Below, one piece after another: positions 52,319 through 63,983 of a stretch of DNA of 64,000 nucleotides. The stretch is from Crocodylus rhombifer. Taxonomy: Eukaryota; Chordata; Crocodylia; Crocodylidae. The position numbers and the translations under genes were made by a program. The stretch is taken from positions 353,099 to 417,098 of the forward strand of contig JAVSML010024698.1 in NCBI GenBank assembly GCA_038503035.1, read 5' to 3'. The notes below the pieces were generated by a model. The model had not been told where the DNA came from, ran no database searches, and saw only the letters and a list, made by a program, of their open reading frames with translations. How positions within the stretch are numbered: the first letter of the stretch is position 1; every line of letters begins with the position of its first letter.

Positions 52319-55300
52319 TTTCAAAAACAGCATCTCATGATTTACACGCCAAGCTCCTGATTTTTTTTTTAAGAGTGCTCATGATTCTTGGCAATACTGT
52401 AATATCCTCAAATGACCTGGGAAAACAGATCAAAGATCATCCTCAACTGGAGGAACATAACTTTGAAACATTTAGAGGGTACTTAGGATGGGATAACACC
52501 CTTTAATGGATGAATACCCACATTTTAAATGCCTTTACGACAGTTTAAAGGTAACCTGTAATAGAACCCTTAGATGACCAGGAAAGGATAGAAAGGTGTC
52601 TCCCCTTCTCCTCTCACCCCTCTGTTCCTCTCTCTACATATTCTAGTCAGGGTTTTGGTCAACTAAATTTTCAGGCATCTAAGGCTAGTTCATGTCCATA
52701 AGGGGTACACATATGTGTGCCAGCTAGTACTGCACAAGCCCAGCCAGTGTGCATATGTAGTCATTTCTGCTGGTCTACATGTCCAGGAACTGAATTCCTA
52801 CCTGTGTGGAAGTGCTAAAGCTATCACATAGACAACTGAGATATGGCCTCTTAGATGACCAGGAAGAAACAGAATGTCACTTATGCTGTGTTTGAGGGTT
52901 TTTATAAACAATCCAAGAAATAAATAGGGCCCTGTATACAAATGAGGGCATTAGAGATTTAGGATATGCCTATACCAGTTCTTTAACACGCACATTTGGC
53001 TTGCTTGTCAAAAAATAAATTATTGTTTTAAAAAGATCAGCCTTCCTCTTACTTTCTGAGATTTTCATTCTAGGCACTGGGCAAACTGATTAGCATTTAG
53101 AAGTCAGGCCTTATTTTCTACAGAAGATAATGGCATATACTCTTCAAGCGTTCAAGTGTGCCCCACTAGTTCAGTTGAAGCTATAAATGCAGGAAGCATG
53201 ATATGGAGTCATTACACCTGATTGTCCTAAGATCTCTCTTCTTTTAAAAGCAATGAAAGCCATACAGTACACATGGCAGTACCAGCACATTCCTAGGACC
53301 CTTGGGATCTCTTACTAGAAGGCCAGAGATGAACTGTAACTTTTTATAGATTCTGGGATGCCTCTGAACATGAGGCTTGTGCTGGTAGATTATTCAAGTA
53401 AGTACTAGTTGTAATGTTTAGAATGAAATCCCAAACATCTGTATTACTCTGATGTGCAGTGAGTGCCAAAAAACTCCCCTCCCTGACACTGGAGGATGAA
53501 CGTGAAAACGCTCACAATTGTCTTACCCATTTAGATAAAACTGAGTTGAATACCTGCAATGAATATCTGGCTTTATTAAACCTATCACAGAGCTTTATTT
53601 CCACATTCCAGTGAGACTTCTTTTCTTCCCTAAAACAAAATCTAGCTAAATATTTTGCCTGCCTAAGAAAATTAGTTTAGCTGCGTCCCTGCTCCAAGAA
53701 ATAGCTTGAGCTGTGTTTTTTTTAAGTTTCTCAACAGGTGGCCAGAAACCTTACACTTGGAGGGCCCTGGCCTTATTGAATCCGAGTTAGCAAGAAACAT
53801 CTGGCTGGAAGCCCAGAATGCTGCCTGGGACAGTGGGGGGTGAGGACAGGGGCACAGCTTCAGTACCGGTTCAGGGCTCATGAAACAGAAAAATAAACAA
53901 GACAACCAATCAGAGAGATGAGACGCTCACTTCCTGTGCTGGCCCAGAGCAATGCATTTCTGACCCCCATGCTGTGGGAAACAAGGCTGGAAGGCGTGGA
54001 TAATTGAGGTATCTTTGGGGAATTCCCCTGATGGCTCATTGTCACCAGGCATACAGCAAATTGTTCACATGAGAGAGTGGGCACCACAAGCTTGACTGAA
54101 AGGAAGAAGAAAAAATCAACCACAATTCAGTCAGGCTCTTTAAACAGGAAGCCAATTTTTTTTAATCAAATTGATATAGCTCCAGATTTCACCAACTTCT
54201 GAGGGAGCAGTTTAAGTCAATCAAAGTTGCCTGCATTAATTGAAAAAATCTGCAGCATTAATGGCAAATGCATACTGGATAAGACGACCCCAAACAGTCA
54301 AACCTAGGCAGTATGTTTACTTCATGGCAAATGCATCTGGTTGTCTCCTGGGAAGAGCACTTACCTCACCAAACGGTAAATCATACTGCTGGCATAGCCA
54401 CTATGTCACCCTTTACCTGGAAGAGTTTGAGTTGCGCCATGCCCCTTAGTTTGAAAACAGAACGTGGTATGTACATATCAAAATGGTTCATAATTTTAAA
54501 AAGGAAAATGACAGACCCTGACAAAAACTTCTCACAGTAAGAGAAAGATTCCTGCTTTTCAGAAAGAGTCACTGTGAAACACAGGATCCTCCTGCATGTA
54601 TAAAAATTCAGACTACAGGATGCCCTGGCCTCTGCAAACCCCAGAAAGAATAAGTGTTAAAGCAATCAACTATCCTGTGGTCTATGACAGGCCCAAATGT
54701 CAGGGGTGAGTCCCAGAATCTTCAAAGAGTCTTTGAAATAGGACTTGTTCCAAATTTGGAAAATTGTTTCCAAAATCAGCTGGGCCACTCAGAAAATGTT
54801 CTTGTAGTACGAAGAAGTATCATTTTACATCTGCTAATAGGCAGAATTAATAGCCTTGCAGCACCTTGCCCAGATGTTTCTATATTGCTTCTGATTTAGG
54901 TGAGAGCAGAGCTAAATACCTTCACTCTCCATATGCCCTCTGAGAGAAATATATTACAACGGCTAAGCTACCTGAAGTAGAAGTGGTATAGACTATTTGT
55001 TTCTGGAGATCAACAGAGCACCCAGGACTGTGTCCTGGATTTTGCTACCTAAACTTTGTTCACTTCAGATGGTAGCAGTTGTTAGAATGAATAAAGAGAA
55101 TGTGCAGCTTGCCTATAAAGCTTAGAAACATTTCTGTGTGTTTTAACTGATACTGAGCATGCAGGAAAGGAACAAGTGGCACATGAAGATAGAGCAATGA
55201 TGCACAGCAACAAAGGGATGATGTGGAAGAAGAAACAACGAGACCTGGTATACAGGGAGAGAAGTTCTTGTGGGCATAGGATATACAAAACATGCAAAAA

Positions 55301-55588
55301 AGTAAAAAGTGTACCAAAGAGCGAGGGTGGAAGATAGGAGGCAAGGAGAAGGAAGGCTAGGAATTCAAGAAAAGATCCATAAGGCTCTTTTAAAGTGAGG
55401 GCAAGGAGTTTGAAGCAGATGCAGAAAGCAGCCAATGAGAAGATCCATTAGGGCTGGGGAAGACATGGTTCCACTGGCAGGAAATGTTATTTCAGCTGCA
55501 CTATGCTGAGAGGCTAAAAAGGTACAAGCCAGGCAGTCAGGGAAGGCAGAGAGGAGGTAATAGGTATCCAGGTGACAGAGTGCCAATA
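52319..55588. other. Anonymous, largely unique-looking
   Basis: 3.3 kb without a recognisable transposon end or coding motif. A few inconspicuous open frames of at most 117 codons. Confidence 0.35.
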
Positions 55589-56440
55589 TTAAAGCCTGGG
55601 GAGCTTGGAAGAGATTTCAGTGCAATTAGAAATACAAGCCACAAGATTTACCAGCTTAGACATGAAAGATGGAGGGCACAGAGTTGACAAAGAGAATGAT
55701 TTCAGCTTGGTGTGAGAATAATAGGGATAGCAGTGGAGCAGTAAGCAAAAATGGGTAAAGAGTGAGGAAATAGAGACACGGGCAGATCCAGAGGGGGCAC
55801 AGTGGGGCATTTTGATTCCTGCAGCATGCAGGAAGTGCACTGAGTGAGCCTGACTGCCCAATGCAATGTCAGGCTGGCCTGGAGGGAGAGGAACAGGAGA
55901 GAAGCAAGCTGGTAAAAGGGAAGCTGGAAGAGGAGCAGGCAATGAGATGTATAGGGAACAGGACAGCAATAGTATGGGGACCCCTCCTTGCTTCCGGCCC
56001 CAGCCTGTACCAGAGGAGGCTGTGCTGCCAGAGCCACTCCTCCAGGGACATACAGTGGAGTCCAGAGCCACCTGGCCCTGCAGCCCCTCCCACAAGCCAG
56101 GGACCGCAAGAGCAGTTGGTAGCCAACCAGGCTGAAACATGTGGCTTTGTGCCCACACATCCTGTGACCATTGTTGGAAGGGGACAAATACACTGTTCGC
56201 TCCTCCCAGGGCACCTGGGGCTACCCCCTTCCACCCTGCAATGGCTGCTCTGAGCTGCATACTCTGCTGTGAAAGGGTAGGGGACACATGTACACAAAAG
56301 CCATGTGTTTCAGCTTGGATTGACTCCCAGCTTCTCGTGTGATCCCAGGACTGCAGGCTAAGGTCCACTGTATGGCTCTGGAGGAACAGCTGTGGCATTA
56401 AAGCCTGGTACAGACTCGTCCCCTCTGGTACAGACTGGAG
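55589..56440. other. GC-rich block with the longest open frame of the window (269 codons, minus strand)
   Basis: The frame 55589-56398 has no recognisable domain, is rich in Ser/Leu/Pro and Cys, and overlaps other open frames on the same and opposite strands (148-170 codons). 'gcagatccagagggggcaca' at 55784 and 'gtcccctctggtacagac' at 56417 could be decayed inverted ends of a hAT-type element, which would make the frame filler. Confidence 0.35.
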
Positions 56441-56799
56441 GCTGGGAGCAGAAAGAGGACCCCGTCTGCCTCTGTTCTCTCCTTTCCTGAATTGTATGTG
56501 TGCTGCTGCATAATTAATAATGAAGTGTCTAGATTACAATATTCATACTATATGTATATGTAAGTTTTATGCTTTTCAGAGTGCAGCTCTTCCATGTGCA
56601 TAGCCAGCTTGGATCCACACTCCAACTCCCGGCAGCTGCAGAAAAGAACAGTAGCAGTGAAAACCCTGGCTTGCTTTTAAAGGCAGCACTTTAAGGTGTC
56701 CCAGAGCCACGTCTCTCAGCAGCCTCTGTCACTACACTCCTGCAATGCTTGTTGCATTCCCACATATTTTAGATCTTAGTCATATTGTTATCTACTATT

Positions 56800-56965
56800 C
56801 TTGAGGCAAGGTTTTTTTGTGATATTGTTTATTAGCTGTCTTGTTTATTAGTGTATAGTTGGGAGAGGTGTTGGTCAAACTTTTGGGCATCAACTACCCT
56901 TTCTAAACTCACCTTCTCCAACAGCTTTCCCAACTGTACAACTGGTCCAGTAAACAATAGCACAG
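56800..56965. repeat. Decayed copy of the 'ttattag' foldback family
   Basis: 'gaggcaaggtttttttgtga' and 'tagttgggagaggtgttggt' on the left and 'caactggtccagtaaacaat' on the right follow the family order. Confidence 0.5.
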
Positions 56966-57670
56966 AAGCCCCTTCCTACACCAGTTACCAATATAGATAC
57001 ACCGTAGGTTACACAACAGTTTGAGACACCACTGTAGTGTTCTATATCAGTTTGCCTAACTCTAGCAAAAGACAGTGAGGTAAAGTTTAGAGAAAAGACA
57101 AACAGCACAGCCAGAACATCTCCTGAATTGCTAACGCTGAATGGTGCTGAGGACAAACTGTGGGATTGTCACATTAGATGTAAGAGTTTCAGTCTTGACT
57201 CTGCCTGATGAGTGACTGTAGCTGCCCCCCAAAGTTGGAATACAAGGCAATACAAAGGATATGGAGGGTTCAAAATTACATCTAGCAGCAAGCAAAAATG
57301 CTGGGAAGCAAACACACAGGCTTTGGGGCTAAAGTTCAAAATGTATTCCTACAGGTATTATGTGTGACAAGGCAGCTCTCTCTTATATATGTGACATTTT
57401 CTTTGAACTGCAGGCTCTTGTGACAGATATGCCTAATGCATGAGCATCAATATGAGATGTAGGGCACCTAGTAGATATGACTGCAAGCCTGGATGTATTG
57501 CAGGCCTAGGACTGAATCAGCTGGTGTGCGGCAAAACTGGAGTGGAAAATCAGCATAGAGATAGCCTGCCCAGCTCCTTCCATATCAAGCTCCAGCCAGA
57601 ACTGTCATCTCTTCTCTTTAACGAGCCTGGAAATTTAAATGAGAAAACCCTCAAAAGCCAGCATTTTAAA
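56966..57670. other. Anonymous stretch
   Basis: Nothing recognised. Confidence 0.3.
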
Positions 57671-57940
57671 AGAGGCAAGAATTTCTTAGAGTGATACCTT
57701 TCATTGGACCAACTGTATGTTTGGGATAGAGTTAGATGAGCTTTTGAATGCATGACGTTCTTCATTAGATCTGACTAGAACAAGCCAAACATAGCAAAAC
57801 TGTAGCGAATGCCTTGCATTCAAAAGCTTGTCTAACTTTATCCCAGCCATACAATTGGTCCAATAACCAATATCACCATAAAAAATCCTTGCCTCTTGCA
57901 TAATTTCTGGACCATCACAGCTACACTACTTTTACACTAC
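57671..57940. repeat. Foldback repeat, best copy of the 'ttattggacc' family
   Basis: Left arm 'agaggcaagaatttcttaga', 'gatacctttcattggaccaa' and 'gatagagttagatgagcttt'. The right arm mirrors these as 'aaaagcttgtctaactttat', 'ttggtccaataaccaatatc' and 'aaaaatccttgcctctt'. The outer tail 'ggaccatcacagctacac' at 57910-57927 matches, reverse-complemented, the outer flank of the 26032 copy. Confidence 0.82.
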
Positions 57941-57962
57941 CACAAGCATTTTAAAAGAAACT

Positions 57963-58156
57963 GGGTGCATCTACACATGCACTTTAATACACATTAGCCT
58001 ATTTTAATGTGCATTAAAGTATCACCAAAAAAAACATGCACTTTTGCTAATGCATATTAAAACAGGTTAATGCACCTTTTTCTAGTACCTCACAATGGAG
58101 GTACTAAATTTAATGTGCATTAGCAAAAGTGCATTAATGAATATGTAGATGCACCC
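57963..58156 (-). mobile_element. TIR MITE, 194 bp, sister of the 42320 element
   Basis: GGGTGCATCTACACATGCA at the left, atgtagatgcaccc at the right. Reverse-complemented it aligns end to end with 42320-42514 (195 bp), including 'tagtacctccattgtgaggt'. Flanks act / acc. Confidence 0.88.
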
Positions 58157-59962
58157 ACCTTCTGGTTTATTCTGTCTTTTGTGATGATCTATTTGTCAAT
58201 ATAGCATCAAACAGTGCACACAGGATCCAATTTCATAACAACAATTCTGGGAGAGGCTTTAAGAAAAAGTGATAACTTGATCTAATCACTTGGGTTGCAT
58301 TAAGGCTTGGGTTGATCTTCTCTTGTAGTCTCACCACTGAGAGCCCTCTCTTGCTAAGGCTCAAGACACAACTGAGTCTACCCAACCCTATCATCACTTA
58401 GGCAGAAAGATATCTTAGTAGACTGTGGTAAAAATATAGTCTTAAAGAGTGCCAGATTCTAGTCAACTGCCACCTTGGAGGTTAGGACCAGGACTTTAAA
58501 CTTTCCTCTGAAATAAATGAGGGACAGTGGACCCTGCAAAGTTCAAATGTAATGACTTTTGGATAGTTTCAGTTGACAACAATCAGTTCAGCTGCTTGCT
58601 GTCGTATCAGCCTTGTCCTGGCTACTGTGTTCTACTGTGGCCTCCAGCCTGGAAATGCTAAGAGTTTTCCTGTCTGGTAGCCATAAAAGTGTGGATCAGT
58701 GTGGACAGGTCCTCACCTGACATCAGAGACTAACTGAAGAACCACTTGCAATCCCTGTATATCAAGTTTACCCAGACTTTTCTATTCCAAACCTCTGTTA
58801 CTTATAATCCAGAAAAACTTTTACCTTTCAGATTGAAACTCTCCAGAATATGTTTGTTGTTGTTGCTATTTTAGAAAAACTGCAAAAACAGTGTAGTCAT
58901 TTTCATACACAAGTGAAAAGTAAGAAGCTCCACACTAACCATTATTAAAAATAACTTTTCCCCTTCTGAATAGGTCTCATGTTTGTGGGATTTTGGGGGT
59001 AATGCCTGTAGTGTTACTGAAAAACAGCCCCTAGAAAATACACATTCTTTTGCTGATGAGTGAAAGTATATCCAGATTTGTAAGAGTTATATGTTTAAAA
59101 AGAGTTCTTTGCACTTGTAAAAAAGGTGTGATGTGAGTGGTAGGAGTTTTGACAATGGTCCAAATGTGCCTAGACTTTACTAAGCCAAACTCACAATATC
59201 TGAATGAATTTACTGAATTGATGAGGAGCATCCCACATGTATTTCTAAAGGGTGCCTAACAACACAGGACCCAACAAAAGGAATCTTCCTTCACTCTGTC
59301 CAGCTGAGGTGTCCTATTAGCCTTGAAGAATGTGAAGTGAGCTCAAAACCAGCTAGGTTAAACTTTTAGATGCACCCTTTCCCCTTGGCAACTTAAAATT
59401 TCTACTATGCCTCTCTAGTGAAGCTACCAACAGTAAGGTAAGTAACCTTTTGTGTTTCACAGATGTGGTAATGGTGATCTCGTGACTCATCCATTGTTAC
59501 ATAGGAAGACTGAAACAAAGCTGGTTTGAAACCACCTCTGTCAGAAAAACATTCCATGTGCTTGGTTTTGTTGGCTGCCCATGGGGATACTCTCATAAAA
59601 TTACCTTTGCAAAGTGCCTTGAAATGCATACTCGAAATGTGTTATACCACCAAAAATAATGTGAGCCTTACTTGATTTACATGCCTTACATAAGATACAG
59701 GGAAGCAAAGCAGCTTGGTGGGAGATACTGCAGGCAGGTTAGATGGTTTTGTTGGCTGCTCACACAACAGTGTAGCCCACAAGCAGAAAAGGTTCAATAT
59801 TTAAACAGTGGCTGTCAGGACTAAACTTGTGGATGCCTGTCTTGGGCAAAACTTTTTATTATGCCACTGGTCAGTGCAAAGGCAGAATTGTGTGGCACCA
59901 ACAATGCTAGCTTAGCAGCATTCCAAATGTATGACAAAAGTATGTTAAAAGTGCACTAAGGT
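58157..59962. other. Anonymous stretch
   Basis: 1.8 kb with no recognised repeat or gene. Confidence 0.35.
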
Positions 59963-60140
59963 TTCAGTCAAGCACTAGAAAGTAAGGAAATGCCAGAATT
60001 AAAGAGTCCTGTGCAACCTTAATTTGGTCCCCCATGCATTTGTATTATAATACAGTCTTCAAAACCTGACCACATACTATTTTTTTACCCAGGATTATTG
60101 CCTCATTCAATGCACAGGAGCAAAGATGCTTTCTAGATAG
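59963..60140 (+). repeat. Unclassified interspersed repeat, relative of 36865-37010
   Basis: Shared words in order: 'aggaaatgccagaattaa', 'cacatactattttttt', 'cctcattcaatgcacagg'. The longer copy also has 'gcaaccttaatttggtcccc'. Likely the 3' UTR of an old LINE or SINE. Confidence 0.5.
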
Positions 60141-60239
60141 ATTAGCTGTGGAACAGCCTCTACAGACAAACAGGACTTGACCCTGTCAATTGGTTTCACA
60201 GCTATTTTGTGACAGCAAAGGAATGGAGAAATTTAGAAT

Positions 60240-60650
60240 TTTGGCCCCATTCAAGGTTCTGGGGGAGAATGTGCTCTAGTAGATACAGGCCTTTCTGTCC
60301 CTGTTCTCTCCTGAGCCTGATTCTTCTGCCTATACTCATTCTGTGCCAGTCCTGCCTCTATATCACCTCCTCGTTCTTCAACACTCTACTTCTGATCTCT
60401 GTTCAAACCTTCCCTTTTCCTCGCTCCTTATCCCAGCTTCTTCTAAATGTTTCTTGCCTTAGCAATCCTAGTCTCCCCTGGCTTCCAGCCCTAGTCTCCT
60501 GGCTGAAACAAGCCGATCCACACCCCCAGTTTAGTTTCTCCACGGTTTTCAGGCCCAGTGTCCTTGTCCAGCCATTTTCAGTACCCCAACCTGCTCCCTG
60601 TCCCCAGTCTATACTAGTGTCCCCTAGCTCTTTGTCCAGATCTAGTCCCC
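60240..60650. repeat. Pyrimidine-rich tract
   Basis: Strong C/T bias on the plus strand with loosely repeated 'ccctagtctcc' and 'ccccagtct' words. It produces a 180-codon open frame without motifs. Confidence 0.5.
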
Positions 60651-60655
60651 TCACT

Positions 60656-61100
60656 GGGCACATCCAGATAAGTGCACACATGCAGTTTGCAGTGCCTCAA
60701 AGCTGTTTGAGGTGCCGCACACAGCACATGTGCACCTGTTCACTGCGGTAATAATTTGCACTGCGGTGTCAAAAAAAGCTGCCACAAAAAAAAAGTGGCG
60801 CACATGGTAGATGCATACCCCACCAAAAACGGAGCCTGGCTGTGCTCTAGCCTAGCTGCTGGCCAGGCTTCGTGAGGCTGACTGGCACTGCTACTGGTCC
60901 AGGAGGCTTACAGGACCCCAAGTAAGGCTACTGGGGCTAGTACAGGTGCTGGTCCCAGCTTCCTCTACCACACCCAGGACAATTTGGTGTGCACCGGAGC
61001 ACACGTACAGGGGCATGCCCTGAGGCACAAAGCAGCTACAGCTATTTGTACCACAGCAAACGTATGTCCCTGCACGTGCGCGCTTGTCTGGATGCGACCC
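60656..61100. mobile_element. TIR DNA element, about 445 bp
   Basis: GGGCACATCCAGATAAGTGC at the left; the right end reverse-complements to GGGTCGCATCCAGACAAGCG, with continued pairing of 'gcacacatgcag' and 'gcgcacgtgcag'. Non-coding, GC-rich middle. No clear target duplication. Confidence 0.8.
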
Positions 61101-61394
61101 CTAAGGCAAATCTCTTCTTTCCTCTGCATCTCAGTCAGGGTGTTTCTTTATCCTTGCAATGTGGTCAGTTGCAAAGAGACATTGTGGGTGCCCAGACACG
61201 TGCAATGAGGCTGCTCTGATGAGTTGTAATTACACTCTCAGTTCTAGTGCTAGTACTGCTGGTTTCCCTAAAAACTTGGGAGCAGCAGTAAAAGTCCTGC
61301 TCAGTTCCTGTATCCTAGGATGCAGCAAATTCAGTACATCCTCGGCAATGACATAAGTGTGCTAAAGTTGGCACATACATGCATAGGATGGAAC

Positions 61395-62318
61395 AATTCC
61401 GTGTATTAGATGGAACAATCCCATGTACCAGTACAGGCTGGGGGCTGACTGTCTGGGTAGTAGCTCTGCAGAAAAAGACCTGGGGGTTACAGTGGACAAT
61501 AAGCTGAATATGAGCCAGCCATGTGCCATTGTTGCCAAGGCTAATGACATACTGGGTTGCATTGGTAGGAGTGTTGCCAGCAGGTACATGGAAGTGATTA
61601 TTCCCCTCTGTTCAGCACTGGTGAGGCCATATCTGGAGTACTGTTTTCAGTTTTGGGCCCCCACTACAGAAAGGATGTTGATAAATTGAAGAGAGCCCAG
61701 CAGAGGGCAACAAAAATGATTCCGTGGCTGGGGCACTTGACTTACAAGGAGAAGTTGAGGGAAGTAGGCTTACTGAGTCTGGAAAAGAGAAGACTGAGGG
61801 AGGATTTAATAGCAGTCTTCAACTACCTGAAGGGTGGTTCCAAGGAGGATGGAACTAGACCAGGGGTGGGCAAAATGCAGCCCACCAAGCCATTCTATTC
61901 AGCCGATGGGGTCCCTAAAAAATTTAGAAAATTAATATTAATCTGCCCTGGGCTGCCTGTCATGTGGCCCTTGATGGCTTGCCAAAAGTCAGTAAGCAGC
62001 TCTCCACCTGAAATAATTGCCTGCCCGTGAGCTAAACTGTTCTCGATGGAGATAACAGAACAAGGAGCAATGGTCTCAAGTTGCAGCAAGGGAAGTTTCG
62101 GTTGGATATTATGAAGAACTTCATCACTAGTAAAGCACTGGAACAGGTTACCTAGAAAGGCTGTGGAATCTCCATCCTTGGAGGTTTTTAAGATCCGGCT
62201 AGACAAAGCTTTGGCCGGGATAACATAGTTGGGGATGGTCCTGCTTTGAGCAGGGGGTTGGACTGGATGACCTCCTGAGGTACCTTCCCACACTAATTTT
62301 CTATGATTCTAAATTACT
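61395..62318 (+). pseudogene. CR1 LINE 3' end (older subfamily), split by a hAT MITE
   Basis: SAEKDLGVTVDNKLNMSQPC, EVIIPLCSALVRPYLEYCFQ and FWAPTTERM. Then, after a frameshift, KLKRAQQRATKMI, LTYKEKLREVGLLSLEKRRL and REDLIAVFNYLKGG, interrupted at 61861 and resumed at about 62038 with SRWRXQNKEQWS-level remnants. The tail 'gttggactggatgacctcct' at 62256 and 'ttctatgattct' close it. Closer to bird-type CR1 wording than the other copies. Confidence 0.93.
61861..62029. mobile_element. hAT MITE inside CR1, 169 bp
   Basis: CAGGGGTGGGCAAAATGCAG start, 'ataattgcctgcccgtg' end. Flanks aactagac (61853-61860) and agctaaac (62030-62037), 6 of 8. Same family and length as 35980-36148. Confidence 0.88.
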
Positions 62319-62565
62319 TAACCAACTAACAAACTTTAACTGAGCATGTGGAAATTTAGATTCTTTTCAAAGGCTTATATCTTGGAAGGAAAAAAGGCAC
62401 CCACCTTCATACCAGTGTAGCCTGCTCCTTACAAATGAATCCCAAAAAAGCAGCAGTGAGGACGAGGACTTACACATATTTTGAATTAACAGTTCCTCAG
62501 GGTCTTAAGCAGGGAGGAATAGAATCACACTTCAGATAAAAATAGACTAGTTTGCTACAACCCTT

Positions 62566-63780
62566 ATGTAGGGATCCGGGTTTTCCGTTTCCCATGGAAA
62601 AATGTGGATTCTCCCCCTTTAAAGGACAAAAATACAGATTTTCCTCTTTGAGCAGGAAAACACGGGTTTCCCCCTTTTGAACAGCTTTCTGCAGGCTGGA
62701 AGAGTTCCAGCCTGCAAGAGCTACTTGTAAAAGAGCAGGAAACCCTAAGCCCTGTCTGGAAGGAGCGAGGCCTGAGAATCTGAGTCAGCCGGGGATGGCT
62801 CAGACTCACTTTCCCTCCTGTGGCCTTTGGGATAAGTAGGGTTTTTGGGGCCTGGGCCCTGAGGGTGGAGGACAGCTGCGGGCTTCCTCCAAAGGGACTC
62901 AAGTAGACCCTTTGGGTTGGGTGAGGGTCATGCTGTGAGGCGGGCCTGCAGGGTGGGTGGGTGGCAATCACCCTGTCCTGCACCATGGACCAAGGCCAGG
63001 GTGGGTACAGGCTGCCTTGTCCTACCATGGGGCTGAGGCTGGGGGCGCTGCCCAGCAGGGGTGGCAATGGCAGCAGCTCAGTGTGGGAGGGAGGGACCAC
63101 ACACTGTGCCCCTGCCTGCCAGGCCAGGCACCCTTGGAGCAGGGTTGAGGGCTGGAGGTGCTGCACAGCTGGGGAGGTGCCCATGGCTGGAGCCAGGGAA
63201 CCAGGGATGAGTGTTCCCTATCTGCTGTGCTGGTGGCCACTGCCCCACTGCTCACCACACTGCTATACCACAGCCCACTGGCATTCATCTGTGGTGGCTG
63301 TTAGCATCTCTGCTGGGACTAGCACTCGAGGCGGTGGCTGGGGGTGCACTGCACGGCAGGGCACAGGGAAGGGAGGGGAGGGGAGGCACAGCTGACCTGC
63401 ATGGGGCCTTCTCAGCCTTGCCTGCCCTGGGGGTGCTCCTGGTGTGTGTGTGTGCATGCATGCATGCGTGCATGTAAGTAACAGAGAGAGAGATATGGTG
63501 TGGAGCAGGGAGTACTCTGGGTAGAAGTGGTCTCCAAAGCTAGGCCTGGAGCCCCCCTGACCTACTAAAGCAGCCTATGCAGGGGGAGGCTGGCCTTGAA
63601 GGGAAGGGGCTTGCTCAGCCAGAGGCAGACCCAACCCAGTCCCTGAACCCCAGTCCAGGGTTTCCCTGGAAGGGCATGGGGACTGCTGGAGCATGGGCAC
63701 AAGTGTGGAGAGCAAAACAGCAGGGACCAGCAATGCTCAGAGCCACAAAGCAGCAGGCGGGACAGTTATAGTTAGATCTG
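62566..63780. mobile_element. Possible hAT-like element: AT-rich start with GC-rich body
   Basis: 'tagggatccgggttttccgt' at 62570 opens a stretch of repeated 'ttttcc' / 'ggaaaa' words (62580-62680), then more than 1 kb of GC-rich filler with overlapping open frames. The first part resembles the arm-plus-core plan of the 5672 and 8474 elements. The right end was not identified. Confidence 0.35.
63442..63474. repeat. (TG)n(CATG)n microsatellite
   Basis: tgtgtgtgtgtgcatgcatg followed by catgcgtgcatg. Confidence 0.9.
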
Positions 63781-63983
63781 TGGCCTGGTGCAAGGGGGTG
63801 GAGCTGCTGTCAGCAGGGAGTAAATGGGAGCAGGCAGGGCCAGGGGGATCTATGGGTTGGAAGTGAGGGGCAGGGCACCGGCATCTAAGTGCTGCTCAGC
63901 ACCACAAGGCAGCTGTGGGAACAGCTGAAGATGGATCTGCATCCTGGTGAGCAAAGGGGGCAGGGAGAGCTCTGATTTTCTTT

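Noticed and set aside
55589..56398. 269-codon open frame on the minus strand, the longest in the window
   Set aside because: No domain or family wording, Ser/Leu/Pro/Cys-rich, overlapped by other long frames in a GC-rich block, and flanked by possible transposon ends. Treated as compositional.
60209..60751. 180-codon open frame
   Set aside because: Explained by a pyrimidine-rich tract lacking stop codons; hydrophobic Ser/Pro/Leu run without a family signature.
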